Source of the DNA: Phytoseiulus persimilis
Taxonomy: Eukaryota; Arthropoda; Arachnida; Mesostigmata; Phytoseiidae
DNA length: 64,000 nucleotides
Direction: 5' to 3'
NCBI GenBank assembly: GCA_037576195.1
Contig: CM075103.1
Coordinates: 36,345,250-36,409,249 of the forward strand
Shown: in pieces, positions 31,330 to 61,323 of the stretch
Layout: the number at the start of each line of letters is the position of its first letter
How positions within the stretch are numbered: the first letter of the stretch is position 1
Notes under the pieces: model-generated
The model's database searches: none
What the model was told of the DNA's origin: nothing
What the model saw: the letters and a program-made list of their open reading frames with translations, nothing else
Translations under genes and position numbers: made by a program

Positions 31330-33147
31330 AACGCCGAGAGAGATCGACGTGAGTTGAACAGTCGGATCTTCACTATCCCGGCGTATGGAGTTGAATCATA
31401 TCGTGTATCAGTACATTTTCAACGGGGAGCGGCAACAAATATCATGAACTAATTCTCTCGATTCCCTCGAAGCTGATCGGGGAAACAAACCGAGACATCG
31501 GCACCCTGTGAAGATATCGCACTGCTCAGTGCTCGAGCGCCTGGTCGCCGTTCCACGCCGATCAGATGATTGAACACATTACGGAATCATTCCGGGAACG
31601 GTTAAAATGAAATCCAAGCTTCTCATACCGATGAGCCCTCGAGTGGGCCCTGTTGATGACTCATGATCAGCTCTGACTTGCTGATAGAACTCTCACAGCT
31701 GGCCAGTGTGACGGCGATGACGAGGAGAGTTCATGTGGCAACGCGCAGGTTCGGAAATAAGCTCTTGTCAGCGTATTGGTTGATGAAGTTGAGAAGTTTC
31801 ACTGAGGTCAGCACTCTCGCATCCTCCTTAGCAGAGACCAACATTTTCCAGTCGTTGATCTCCCCGATTTGTCGAACTGAAACTCCGACTTTGCTCCCCG
31901 GGAGCTCCCTGGGACGCGATCTCTTTTCGGAGGCGAGGTAAATTCCGGCTGCAGTCGGAGAGATTGTCAGAACCCCGATTCCCCCCTGCTTTCAGCCTAG
32001 CGCCGCTCGAGAGATAAACTTGCGAGTCCGAATTGCTCCCGCCAATGTCGTCTCTGGGACTCCAACCCCCCTGGGACGAGATTCCGTAAGCGAAACGAAT
32101 TCAATTCCCGATGCATACACAGATCTGGACAAAGGGCTCCGATTTCCAACTCTCCGGTGCGTGAACAAGTTTGTGAGTCGAATGAACCCAGGTTGCGGAT
32201 TGTGGAAAAGCGAGAAGAAGCGAGGCTGTTCGTTCTCGACGTTCGTCTAATGTCGCGGCTGGAAGCGCATAGTGCTGGTGCCTTCCCTCACTCCGGGAGA
32301 GAACGGTGAAAACCCAATCGCTTCTTGAGCAATTTTCACGATGCTCCCAGTCGGCAGAGGTAACAATCCTCCCCTACTTGTCTCTCTTTCCGTGTTAGGG
32401 CCTGAAACTTTCGGAGAGCCCATATCGGACAGCCTGGAGGAACGATTCGGCCGGCGCCAGTTGGATGAGTCCAATTGAATCCAAATTATCAAGGCTCCAA
32501 CATACGAGTCGTGTATCGGATCGGGAATCGCAAACACCTTTTCGACCCCTGATCTCCCAGGAGCATGACACCACCCAGAGGCTTCCCGGAACTTCTTCTA
32601 ATCTAGCGGTAGATGTCTGCACCCCTTGCCCAAGGCACGGTTTCCAGTATTTGTGCTCGTACTGCTCACACGTCTGAAGACAGGTTCTCCTCATTTAGGG
32701 GGGGGGGTCCCACCGGATCGCTATTCTCGTTCGATTAAACTCGAGTTCACTGTCATCGAGTGTTGACTTTCTATAAGAGGACAGTTCCTTTGCGAAGGGC
32801 AAAACTGATCATACTGAAAGCACTCTGTACTAGAATCCACGCTATTTTATGATGATTGTATATTCGCAAAATATATTCAGACAAATAACAGAAATATTAG
32901 TATTCAACTATTCGCAGCCCTTGAGACCGAGAATAATCAGTCGAGGAAACGATAATGGCTTCTATCGTCGCCTTTTGGGCCTGAGTCCTGAGTGCATGAG
33001 TGGAGAGGACAAGAAGAATCAGGCATGCCGAGCCGAGGACCGCGAAGCTTCTGATCGAGTGGCTCTCATCTCTGAAACTCTATCTCCCGGTCCATAGGCT
33101 CATGCGACAGGCCTTGGCAGCTTTGATACATGTTGCTGAGGCAGATC
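31330..33147. other. No recognised gene
   Basis: No supported coding region. A run of ten G lies at 32698-32707. The right end (about 32840-33147) probably contains the 3' UTR of the minus-strand cuticle gene. It is AT-rich at 32840-32930, but no perfect AATAAA was seen. Confidence 0.4.
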
Positions 33148-34363
33148 CTAACCGCGAACGGCGTTCACGCCGGCGAAGGTGCCGTAGGACGGGAGTGCTA
33201 CGCGGTTGTTGATCTGTCCGATCGGTCTGGCAACAGCGATCTGCCTCTCGGGAGGAGCTTGAGGACCGTATTGGATGGCGGCCTCTGCTCCGGTGATCGC
33301 TGATGAGTTGATTATCACATCGGCTGGGTTCTTCGATTCGGTTCCCAGCTCGTTAGTGGTGACCTCGGCGCGGTATCCGTTCTCATCGGCCACATAATTG
33401 ACGGTTCGCTGACGTCCATCGGCCAACGTGATTGTGTATGAGCCTTGCACACGCCCGTTGCCGTCGCCTGTTTGCTGAGCGGAATGGGCTCCTTCAACAT
33501 CATCGGACGAGTAGGCAAACTCGTACGGAGTCGGTGCGTAGTTTTGCGAGGCAACATATGCGCCGGAGTTGACGACATTCAAGTTGTTCAGGTTGTTCGG
33601 CACCACAACCCGCCGACCTTGAAGCGCAATCTGGGCTGAAGCCATCGAGGCGACCGCTATGACCAAGAAGACCTGGAATCAACGATTGATGGATCATCGA
33701 TTGATTGATTGAATGGATGAGCTGACGATTCGATCAGTTGATCAACGACCATCCCGATCACCGGAACGAGGAACGGGAGAATGGAAGACCGATACACTGA
33801 CTGAATCAGTTGATAAGTCGAGCGATCCGAGTCCTAAGCAATCAAATGCTGGATTCGATGCCATTATTCGACCTGAAGTTGCATGAATTAATGTTCAACA
33901 TCCACAACGTCCATGTGCGATGGCAAGTGCCGAGCGGCTCCAAATCGGACGAGTCCTTCTTGAACCCAAAGTCGAGCTCCTCGCACAAAAGCCAGAGCTG
34001 TCATCACTGTCACCGGGATCGCCACGACTGAGAGTTCGCATATGAACCAAACTCAGCTGGGAGCGATTTCCTCAGGAGCCGAAGAATGCGATCACACCAT
34101 CAGTCACAACGCCGAACGTTGAGTTCCCAACATCAGAACAGCTTTTCGAACGTGAATGCACGGAGCTCGGGTGCGATCAACGAAGAATTTTCCCAGTTTT
34201 GCGAAAATCCTCCCGAGTCCGACGATCACAACCGACACCCGGTCCGAAGCGACCAGACGAACACGTGGGACTAACCGTCCTCTAAGTCGCGCCTCTTGTT
34301 CACCCGCTGATCGAACTTCACCTGGAACGAACGTGTACGGAGGGAGAGCAAACACACCTTCAT
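33148..34363 (-). CDS. R&R-type (chitin_bind_4) cuticle protein, two exons
   Basis: Exon 1 codes only Met-Lys (34358-34363) and is followed by GTGTGT. Exon 2 (33148-33672) follows an acceptor TTGATTCCAG. The join gives 176 residues: signal peptide MKVFLVIAVASMASA, a spacer, and an extended Rebers-Riddiford domain at about residues 50-112 with YEFAYSSDDVEGAHSAQQ, RVQGSYTITLADGRQRTVNY and VADENGYRAEV. It ends in a Gln/Ala/Pro-rich tail. The G-x(8)-type spacing and Y/F residues fit chitin binding, so the product is secreted by epidermis into the exoskeleton. A two-codon first exon that splits the signal peptide is typical of arthropod cuticle genes. A TATA box lies upstream. Length and domain are complete. 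Confidence 0.95.
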
Positions 34364-34422
34364 CGTTGCAGTTGTCGCTCGTAGATGCACAAGTCGAGTG
34401 ACAAACTGTTGGGGTGCATCTT

Positions 34423-34431
34423 CTTATAAAG
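34423..34431 (-). promoter_or_regulatory. TATA box of the cuticle gene
   Basis: CTTTATAAG on the minus strand lies about 60 bases before the ATG. A TCACTC initiator-like sequence near 34398-34403, about 25-30 bases downstream, is the likely transcription start. The 5' UTR would then be about 35-40 bases. Confidence 0.7.
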
Positions 34432-34439
34432 CCGCATCT

Positions 34440-36190
34440 CAGCCTTGGATCGTAGAAAAAATATCCTGACTATTTTTTTTATCTGGATCCCGTTCGTCGT
34501 CGTAACGTAACCACGCCGACGTTTCCGATTCTGTTCAGATATATCGAACTGGAATGAATCGCGATCATCTGAAAGCAGACGAGTTTCTGTAGTAACCCGT
34601 TTTTAAGACTGAAAGCGCACGAGCTCATTGGATCTTCTTTGTGGTCGGGTCGACCTTGTCCGATCCGAACTGGCGCCGTGACATTCCCCGCCGCCAAAAG
34701 GGTCGCATTTCAATCCGCTACAGCGATGTCTTTGTCTCTGACTGAGTTCTGATTTGGAAGGAACTTTCCGGCTGACAATCAGAATTACGGCTCTACGTGG
34801 AGAAAACTGATTGTACGAAGTGGACCTGAATTGAACATTTCATGAAGCGTCCCGTACGATGCTGCGGGCTCCGTCTACTTGCACTGATAAGGAACAGCAC
34901 GGAAATATGCGAAAAAAATCTTCAGCTAACGGCTCGTTCGAGGCTGATCTGTGAAGTTGTTTGTTCAGCAGAGGGAAGTACTTCTGGGAGCCTTCAGCGA
35001 TACCGAGCTGAGCCCCGGTCGGGTATTTCAGAAGCATGCGGACTGGGAACGAGTAGCGGGTGGATGGCGTTTGCGAGTTTGTCCACTTGGATCGAATATT
35101 TACACCTGATCAACTCCAGAGCAGCTCACATTCATGGCGTCCGTTCCCCGACGGTAAGTCCGGAGGGGTATTCGTCTTTTCATTTGATTGGAAAACGAGC
35201 GATTCTCCGGATGAGCGAGTTTCTCCGTGACATTGCACAGCAAACCTCTACAGCAACCTCGAATCTTCGGCTTTCCGGAAATGAAGGAAAAGTCTCCAAC
35301 TACGACTCCTTCTCGGGCCTTTATTGTTATATCGTTCAATAGCTAAGTTGAAATTCGTTGGCTTCCTCACTAATCATCCACCGTGGAGCCGTTAACGGCG
35401 GTTCTTCTCAAACCAACGCTCCTTCCACCAGCATACAGAATTAAAATTAAGACGACGCGGAGTCCAATTTTGTTTGTCGTGCTTCCTCTGATTCGGTGCA
35501 ACTCCCGACCTGATTCTCGCTGAGAAAATCACCGCGTCTCTGTGCCGGTTCCCGCGGTTGTCGCCGCCATCATGATCCTCTCTCTACCCGACCATACCCT
35601 AACCATTACTCCTGAATCGACCTTATAATGATTCTCCTGAAGATCACCAACGTGAAACGAGTACGCATATATATGTCCGTGTGTGTGTGTGTGTTTGTGT
35701 CGATCACTTGCGCTCGAACGAAAAAGACATTACACTCTCTCTCTCTCTCTTTCCTTTCTCTCCGTCCTCCGTGGTTTCCATTCAATTTCTCATAATCAAT
35801 AATATTATAATCATCATCCATTGTTCCGTCGTTATCTTAACCCTTTCCTACCAGCAGAAAATTCCGTAATCGCTTGGAGATAGCGATGTACCTAAGCACA
35901 ATTCGTAGAATCCTCACGCTACCTACGAAGAAATCTTCCGCTTCGGTTTCCCAGCGCCTCCCTCAAGTCTCCTATCCTTCCGCTTTGTTGTGGTCCGTTT
36001 CACCCTTCGAACGGATATGAACTGTTTCCAATTCGTGTCGTCGGCCTCCGACGACACGTTCGGATGGGAATGACTCAAGGGACCTCTTGGAAAGTAGCGA
36101 AAAGAGAAAGTTCCCGAACAGGTTGTTGTAGTTTGGTTCTATTCTTCGAAGACGAACGAACGACAACGATTTATTCACGTCAGGATTCGT
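34440..36190. other. Intergenic; microsatellites and one unsupported ORF
   Basis: A plus ORF at 34842-35342 (166 codons) has no motif. It contains a donor-like GTAAGTCC at 35154, so an exon cannot be excluded. Simple repeats occur at 35678-35700 (GT) and 35735-35752 (CT). Confidence 0.4.
35678..35752. repeat. (GT)n and (CT)n microsatellites
   Basis: A GT run near 35678-35700 and a CT run near 35735-35752, separated by unique sequence. Confidence 0.9.
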
Positions 36191-36621
36191 CCTGTGCTAC
36201 CGTTCTATAGTTTTCCCGAGTGCCACGGTCGGCGCCGTTCCTTCAAAGGGGAACCGCGGCCGCTGTTTGCCTGGTGTCCTGGGTGTGCTGGATGCTCTTG
36301 GTTGTGCGACAGTCGTCATCTCTCTCCATCTCTTCCTCTTCATTGTTTGTTTCCTTATTCATTTATCCATTCGTTGGAACCGATTCCAGAGTTATTGTCG
36401 TGTCGTGGTTATCGCGATTGCCTCGTTCCTTCCTGCCCCCATCTTCTCAGCCGTCGCAAAGAGCACGTATCCAACTACGTCCATTTTTTACTCCGTGTCA
36501 ACTAAACGATCAATCTTAACTCGACACTTGCAGCCGGAGCCCGAAACTGGCTCCTTTCACCATTGTCCGGTACAAGCATCAAGGTATAATATCAACATCG
36601 TTTTTACACAGTTGGAGGAAA

Positions 36622-36915
36622 ATGGCCGCTGCCGAAGCCTCCGTCACCAACCTCTCCAGAATCATCACCCCTGTCGGCTTCGTCATCACTTTGTCATTCG
36701 GCGCTAAGGTGTATCAAGCTGTGACGTTAACTCTAGTTGGGGAACAGCCCCGAGGAGAGCTCCCGTGGCCACAACCTCGAATATGTTGTTGTGGTTGCTA
36801 TAGCTGTCGATGCGGCTTCGATTGCGGGAGTTACCGCAGCATCTACATCTGTCCTGTATCACTGCTGTTGTTGATGTTGTTTTTAAGCGCCAACGCATTC
36901 GCAATGTTGTTATGA
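36622..36915 (+). CDS. Possible first coding exon or small protein, product unknown
   Basis: An ATG in a good context (GGAGGAAAATGGCC) opens MAAAEASVTNLSRIITPVGF followed by VITLSFGAK, a plausible N-terminus with a membrane segment. A donor-like AAG/GTGTATC at 36708 would end the exon after 29 codons. Without splicing the frame continues through a Cys-rich stretch and a hydrophobic tail to 36915 (97 codons). A pyrimidine-rich TTTTTACACAG just upstream could be an acceptor, so a 5' UTR exon may lie in the TC-rich region at about 36200-36590. I do not recognise the family and found no convincing second exon. If transcribed further it would run antisense into par-1. Confidence 0.4.
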   Translation: MAAAEASVTNLSRIITPVGFVITLSFGAKVYQAVTLTLVGEQPRGELPWPQPRICCCGCYSCRCGFDCGSYRSIYICPVSLLLLMLFLSANAFAMLL

Positions 36916-37669
36916 ATTCGGGATGTCCACGAGCTCGCATAAGGAGAGCACTAGCACCGTTGTAGAAGCAGCTCAGGGAAAAGGCTTCTCGAACCAGCTC
37001 TGACGCAGAATTCACGGTGGCCATCCAAGAGAGGTTTCATCACGATCTTTTGGTGGATCGGGTACACAGCGTACTGATTTAGGTTCAGCCATTCCGATCC
37101 ATAGTCATTTTTGTAACTGATGGAGATCGGCTCAACTAATGACTCGCGGCGATGTTGTCGTTTGATACCGGGTTGTTGGCTGTGGATATTGAGGTTCTGC
37201 CGCGATTAGGATGGGACCGTTGTTGCTGCTCCCACAGACGGCGTGGAGTGAAACTAAATTCAATAATGCCATCGACTACGGTTCTGGTTGTCATGGTAGT
37301 GCTGATGTTGTTCTTGTTATCTGCAACGTTGGCGTGGCTCTCATCGTGCAGAGTTCTGGCCCGAAAAGGTTGTGGCCGCTTCAGAGACGCTGTCGTCAAT
37401 ATCCTTCAAGTGCGGATGATGATGATGATGCTGTTGTTGTTGTTGTTTGAGTCTCTGCTTCCAATTGATGTATCCGACTCGGCGAAGCGGTGGTCGGTTC
37501 GATATTGGAGCGTTTTGATCGAAAAGGTAGGACGGGCTGTAGTAGAAGGAGCGCGCTTCAACAACCAACTCCCACAGCCCTCCTGCGTTTTCTGAATTTT
37601 CTTCTCTCATGCCTATTTGGGATGTCCGACCACCGAACGGTCGCTGTCCGAGTCAGACGAGGCTCGTTC
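36916..37669 (-). other. Region beyond the par-1 stop: probable 3' UTR and spacer
   Basis: This segment follows the par-1 stop codon on the minus strand. It is rich in CAA/CAT triplet repeats in that sense (37415-37448 on the plus strand reads GAT and GTT repeats), as often seen in long arthropod 3' UTRs. Hydrophobic plus-strand ORFs here come from these repeats and are not believed. No clear polyadenylation signal was found. Confidence 0.4.
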
Positions 37670-55922
<18,253 letters not shown>

Positions 55923-58900
55923 TTTGTCTGGGTCCCTGTCGAGTCTACGGTGAGCGTGGAGGGATGGTTGCCGAGTCGTTTCGTGAAATTCGATACGCTA
56001 CAGGCTCATTCCTTCACCGAATCTCACTCAAAGTTCATGGATTTTGTGGTCGAGACTCGTCCTACGGGGTTTTATACAGTAAATGCGCGTGGATTCTCGT
56101 TTGGTGAGGAACCAAGTTAAAGCTTTCGAGGCCGGCCGCGTTAAAGCACGGGACGAGTCGTCCCAAAGGGTTTTCCTGACTCGCGGGAAGCCTATGTACA
56201 CTGAGAGAAGACTAAAGATGTCAGGATTCCCTCCTGGAAGGTTGTGTCCCACCGTTCACGGCCCCACCAATGCCGTGTAGGCTGCAGGACTCATAAACGG
56301 GCTTCCGGCCTGCATCGTTCTGGAACGAAAGAAAGATGACTTCAGTTCGATATTCCAATTACATCCAAACTCGTATCTCTACAGTTGACCAGCAACGCAT
56401 ATCGAGAGAAATCATAACTCCGTCAGCGGCATGAGACCAGAATTAGATTCGATAACAGTCAATTGCACCGCCGCTGGAAAAGATCCAGCAGCTAGTTTTG
56501 TAGCACTAGAGAGAATGACGTGGGTCATGTCAGGGCACGAAATTTTGAAGTAAAGAAGAGAGAGGTCCGTTCCGGAATTGACAATATGCCAGATCGTGTT
56601 GACGAAGACACTCCGGAGCCTTTTTGGCTACCGCCCGAATGTTCTACAGATACTACTTCCTTCATGAGAGCAGTTGTTCGAGCTGACATTTGTTGACGAG
56701 CAGGCATCCCAGAATCAATCGGTGAGAAGGTCTCAACTTTTGTTGCCGTCCGAACAACTTCATCAGTGGAAGCTACGGCGGAACCCCTTTGGGGGCAGAC
56801 GGAGCAACGACGGAGCTTCATTTACCGACGTTTCCATATGAAGAGCGGATTATCCGGGATCAGTGAGCTGGCCTCAATAATCCTCGGAGTCATGTTTGGT
56901 TATTACAGAAATGTTCTCCGCTCTTCGGCCTCTCGATGAAGCGCAGCCCGACTAAACCGGTGAAATGAGTTCTGAGGATGAGTTCCCCTTCCCGAGGTCG
57001 CCCCTCGCTGGGGAACCATACAGCTACACCAGAACTTTTTTCGGTGTCCGTTTCGCTAGAGTTCCGTCGCTTCTCTTATTCATCAGGTTGGAGCCGAAAT
57101 AGTTTCTCTCATCGCACCGCTTCACGCTGCGGAATCAAGCCTCCGTATTTTTCTCAGATGCGTCATGAGTTTGGTGAACCATCTTGCCGTGGAAGGGTCG
57201 GGTTAGAAACGCGAACTCTTCACTGAGCTCGCTCCGTGACTGGTTTGCAGAGAGAAATCTCCAGAACGGAGGTGTTGCGGGAGTGGGAGAATCAGGAGGA
57301 CTGGTCGTGGAGCGCTTGGATTCGCGGAACCTCCCAGGGCATCTCCTCGGAGGAAAACTCTTCAAGATCTGACACGAGGATGTCCGACGCCCAGCCGGTA
57401 GGCATTGTGGGTAGCGAGTGAGAGAGTGGAATCGAAAGCATCAAGTCTTTGAATTCAGGGGACAACCTCCGAGCCAATAAGAAGCTGGAGCCCACCTTGG
57501 AATTTCGTGAGAATGAAGAATTGAAGGGAACAGAGGTTTTCTGAACGACCACAGAGCGAGCACCGTGATCCATTTCGTTGACATCATAACGACCAGAAAA
57601 CTCATACGAATTTCTCAAGGGAATAAATATTCGAATTTTCTGATTTCATTCCTCCTGATATACATTTGATATCAGGCTGAAAGTCGGCCTCGTATATCAC
57701 CTTTCATGGAAGATTATTTCACGGAAATTCGATGCTTGTATGACGCACCGATTACGAATCGGTTCTGAATTCAATACAGTCGGGAGCGCTGGTTGGGAAC
57801 TGATATATTTATATCTCAGATATATGGTACATGATGATACTTGCGAACTGAAGCATTCTCGAAGTGTCATTCATTTTTATCCGCTAATTCTCGAGATGGG
57901 CCCAAGCTTTGTACGAGTCGTGTGGTGTTTTTTCAAGTTACCTATGAAGAGCGTTTTTCCTCGATTCTCCGAGCAGGGATCTCACTCGTCGGCGCTGTTC
58001 AACCCTGGCAGTCACACCGGAAGCTCGTGCACTCGGGTTAAATCTCTGGGGAAGCTCTGCTCGTTGCGGTTTTCCGAAAAGAAGCGAATCAGTTTTTTTT
58101 CATCATAGTATGCAAAACGTGGCGATCATCAACTGCGGATTCGTCCCAGTGACCAATGTCCAAAGAAAGCCGAGCCATGTTCAGATGCAAAGCCTGCCGC
58201 TTTAGAACTAGAGCAGCATCTAGCCGAACAGCCGCTGGCTAGTCGCTGGCTGCTTGTGCTCTGCCTCGACCGTCGACGATATTCGGGAATACACTCAAGC
58301 GCACAGTGACTGACTGACCACTGCCGCCGCTCGAACGAGCAGCACATAACACTCACGCATACTCACGAGCGGAGCGAATCGTTCCTAATTATTCCTTGAA
58401 ACCCGGCATTATTTCCGAATCGAGTTTTGAGTCTTGGCGAATTCCCCCTAAATCTCACTCGGTTCGGAAGGTCAGCGCAACTAGAATTCCGTACAAGTCT
58501 GCGAGAAAACACAGGATCGTAACAAGGAGTCGACAGCAATTAGCATGAGAACGGGCGAACCGGCGTCCGACAGGAACACGCGAACGAGGCGACTGCAGGC
58601 GTTACGTGAACTGAAGACTAGCCATACTACAACAAAACCGAACGACAGCCGTCGAGCAAACGCTACGGAACCGCTGAAAATTCTACAAAGACGATGACAC
58701 ATCGGAATTGCTCTCTGACTAGCCGCCTAGCTGACTAGAAGCGCGGCTCAAACTGAGGAGCACTTCAGGTGGTTCTAAGCATTATCAACGCGATCATTGT
58801 CATCTAGATTTGCCTGGAAGCCTGACTGCCAACCGACCGGCTGCCCGCGATATGTCACTCGATCATAGCAGCAGGAATCCGCTCATTTTTCATAACTGGT

Positions 58901-61300
58901 TCGTGTCCCTTATGCAAAGCGAGCCATTCAATCCTTGGCTCGTTTCGTTCCACTGCTCGCTAGGTAGATTTCTTTCTCCCTCATATCTGCCTTTATCTGG
59001 CTTTCTCTCCGGCGAACTCTGGATCCCTATCGCTCACACTCACAGACCGCACTCATACAAGCATTCACACGCACACACTGCCGGCAGATGACGGTGAGGT
59101 GGAGATTAACGACAACAACAACGATAATACCAACAACAGCCGCCGCGGCGGCCACAGATCAGGCAGGCACCTATAACCAGGACGTCGAACACCGGAGTTT
59201 CATCCGTCGCTCTGTCGGTTAGTCGTTCCTCCCTACGTAACGGGCAGCGAGTCCGCGATGCCGACGTCCGCGGCCACTGGAAACCGCTGGGCGTCAGCTC
59301 GATGACAGCCAACTTCTGCTGCAGTACGTCAGTGTAACGATCTCTGGCCCGGAGACACCCGGTCGGAGCGGCTTCCGGAGCCTATAGAAACCAACGACCA
59401 GAATGTCTGAGCACGATGACTAGATCTCCGAGCCTCACCAGTTTCAGTTCTGAGACATCTGCACCGACCCGACACACACACACACACTCAGAATGAACTA
59501 TTCAACCGGCCATGGCCCACTCCTCAAAGGGCTCGAGGTCACTGGCCCGCTGCACATTGAGGTCTGACGTTGGATGGGGTCGTGATCGACGCCATTTCAT
59601 CGACCCATTCGACGACCGCCTGTAGCCACCAAAAAACGAACTGTCCCACAGTAAACAGGTGAGAGACTAACCTTCGAGGCCAGGGACGGCCCCGCGGCAA
59701 GATCTTCTTCAAGCCTTCAAGCCGTGCGGGGAGCGCTCGCTAACGACCGAGGAGTCACGATTTTGCGAATCACGTCACGCTCTTCCAGCCCGTGAATCGG
59801 AGAGCCAGGTTGTTCGCAACGTACTCTCAACTTCACCCGCCTAACATCAGCATACCACTGCACCCTAACCAACCAACCAAACTCGATACTTGTGTGTGAA
59901 AGAAAACAAAATGGCCGCCGTTGACGACGATGATCTCTACCTAGGCGTCGCTGCTGTTGAGGCGGTCTGCTCACGCGTAGTCATCATCATCAGCGCATGC
60001 CTCGGGACCATCTGCTGCCCAGCTGCTCTACGTCTTTGTGAATTTGAGCTGTGACATTGTCTAGCATAGAGTAACTGCTGTTCGTAGTGCGGTAGCAGCC
60101 CGGTGCTCCTGTGGAGTTTCTCCGATTCAGTGGCGTGTATCCACTGGAGCTTCAGGGACCACTGCTCTTGGCACTGCGAACGATCCCCTCCTAGGGGACT
60201 GAACAACGTCAGTATGTCAGTTCACTCGAACGGGTTCTGAGTGTATTTCGAATGTGTCACAACCGAGCTCAGAACGCTGAGGAAACTCGGTAGTACCAAT
60301 GTGTGGTTTCAGGCGGTTTTGGAGGCTTTCTCGTTAATGAATACTACTTCGTTTCCGTCGAGATCACTGCGGAATTTAATCATTGATATGTATATTTGAG
60401 CTATGACTCTGGAGTTCTGTATTCGCCGTTCTCGAGCTGCTGTCGTTCTCCTATCATCATCGATCACTCCCGGAGTGTGTTCTCCTCTTGTTTTGGTACT
60501 ACGTATTAGTGAAATGTGCAGGAACGCCTAAGGTTCGCGCTCTGACGGATGGAGAGAATACGAGTATCCGCAGGTGTCACAGCAGTAGACGCATTCCGTC
60601 AACGTATATTGCTCCTCGCGATGATCAGATCGGAATCGAGGCTGGAAGTTTGAGTTGTGTGCCGTATCCCTCGGAGTATGGCGTCCGATCGTGGGAGGAT
60701 CCAAGAAGTTTTCGAATAACTGCAGTGTTTCTTGCGAGGCTTCGGACTCCGGATGCCTGGAACCGGTCTCCCCTCTGATGTCTCATGAAAATGCTGACAT
60801 CCCCTACCTACCTCCGCGTCACTCAGAGGAAGTCCGTCGATCTTTCCGGAGTAATGTATTCTCCTCTTCTTCAGAATAATGGAGAGCGTATCTTCCTTTT
60901 TAAGCCCGCCTCTCGCATGCTCTCTTGCATGGAAAGATACAACAGCCTGAAGGAGAAGCCCCAGATGCTACTTCTGGTTGCTGTCTGTTGATTCGATTGC
61001 GAACGACGACCACTGGAGAGAATGAACTAAGTTCTTTCGAGGTGTTCTGAGGTCTCTGGAGCGGTGATTCTCAATTTAGTGCCATGTGGTCCTAGGATGG
61101 TCGCGGTGAATTTCCGTTCGTCGGTATGGGGAACGTCGACGAGAGTCTGAGATCATTGGTCCAGGCTTGATTTCCGTGCCGGCTCACTTCTTCCCGCCTT
61201 CTCAACGCTATGTTACTGGTTGGAATAAACATGACGATCTCTCAGGGATTCTTTTGTGAATCCCGCTGGAATTCCTGAGTGAGGCTTACACGTTGTTCCC
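55923..61300. other. Upstream of par-1: no confident gene
   Basis: Probably contains the par-1 5' UTR, upstream exons or promoter. A plus-strand ATG near 59911 (ACAAAATGGCCGCC) opens a short frame, MAAVDDDDLYLGVAAVEAV, of 47 codons. It could be a first exon or a YY1-like AAAATGGC motif. A CA microsatellite lies at 59471-59487. Minus ORF 56525-56821 and plus ORFs at 57-58 kb show no motif. Confidence 0.4.
59471..59487. repeat. (CA)n microsatellite
   Basis: About eight CA units. Confidence 0.85.
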
Positions 61301-61323
61301 ACTGATAGTCCACGCTGATCGCA

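Noticed and set aside
34842-35342. 166-codon plus-strand ORF
   Set aside because: No motif. A donor-like GTAAGT lies inside it, but alone this is weak evidence.
37152-37595. Hydrophobic plus-strand ORF of 147 codons with Met and Leu runs
   Set aside because: Its membrane-like stretches come from GTT and GAT triplet repeats beyond the par-1 stop codon.
56525-56821. 98-codon minus-strand ORF upstream of par-1
   Set aside because: Low-complexity Ser/Thr composition and no splice or homology support.
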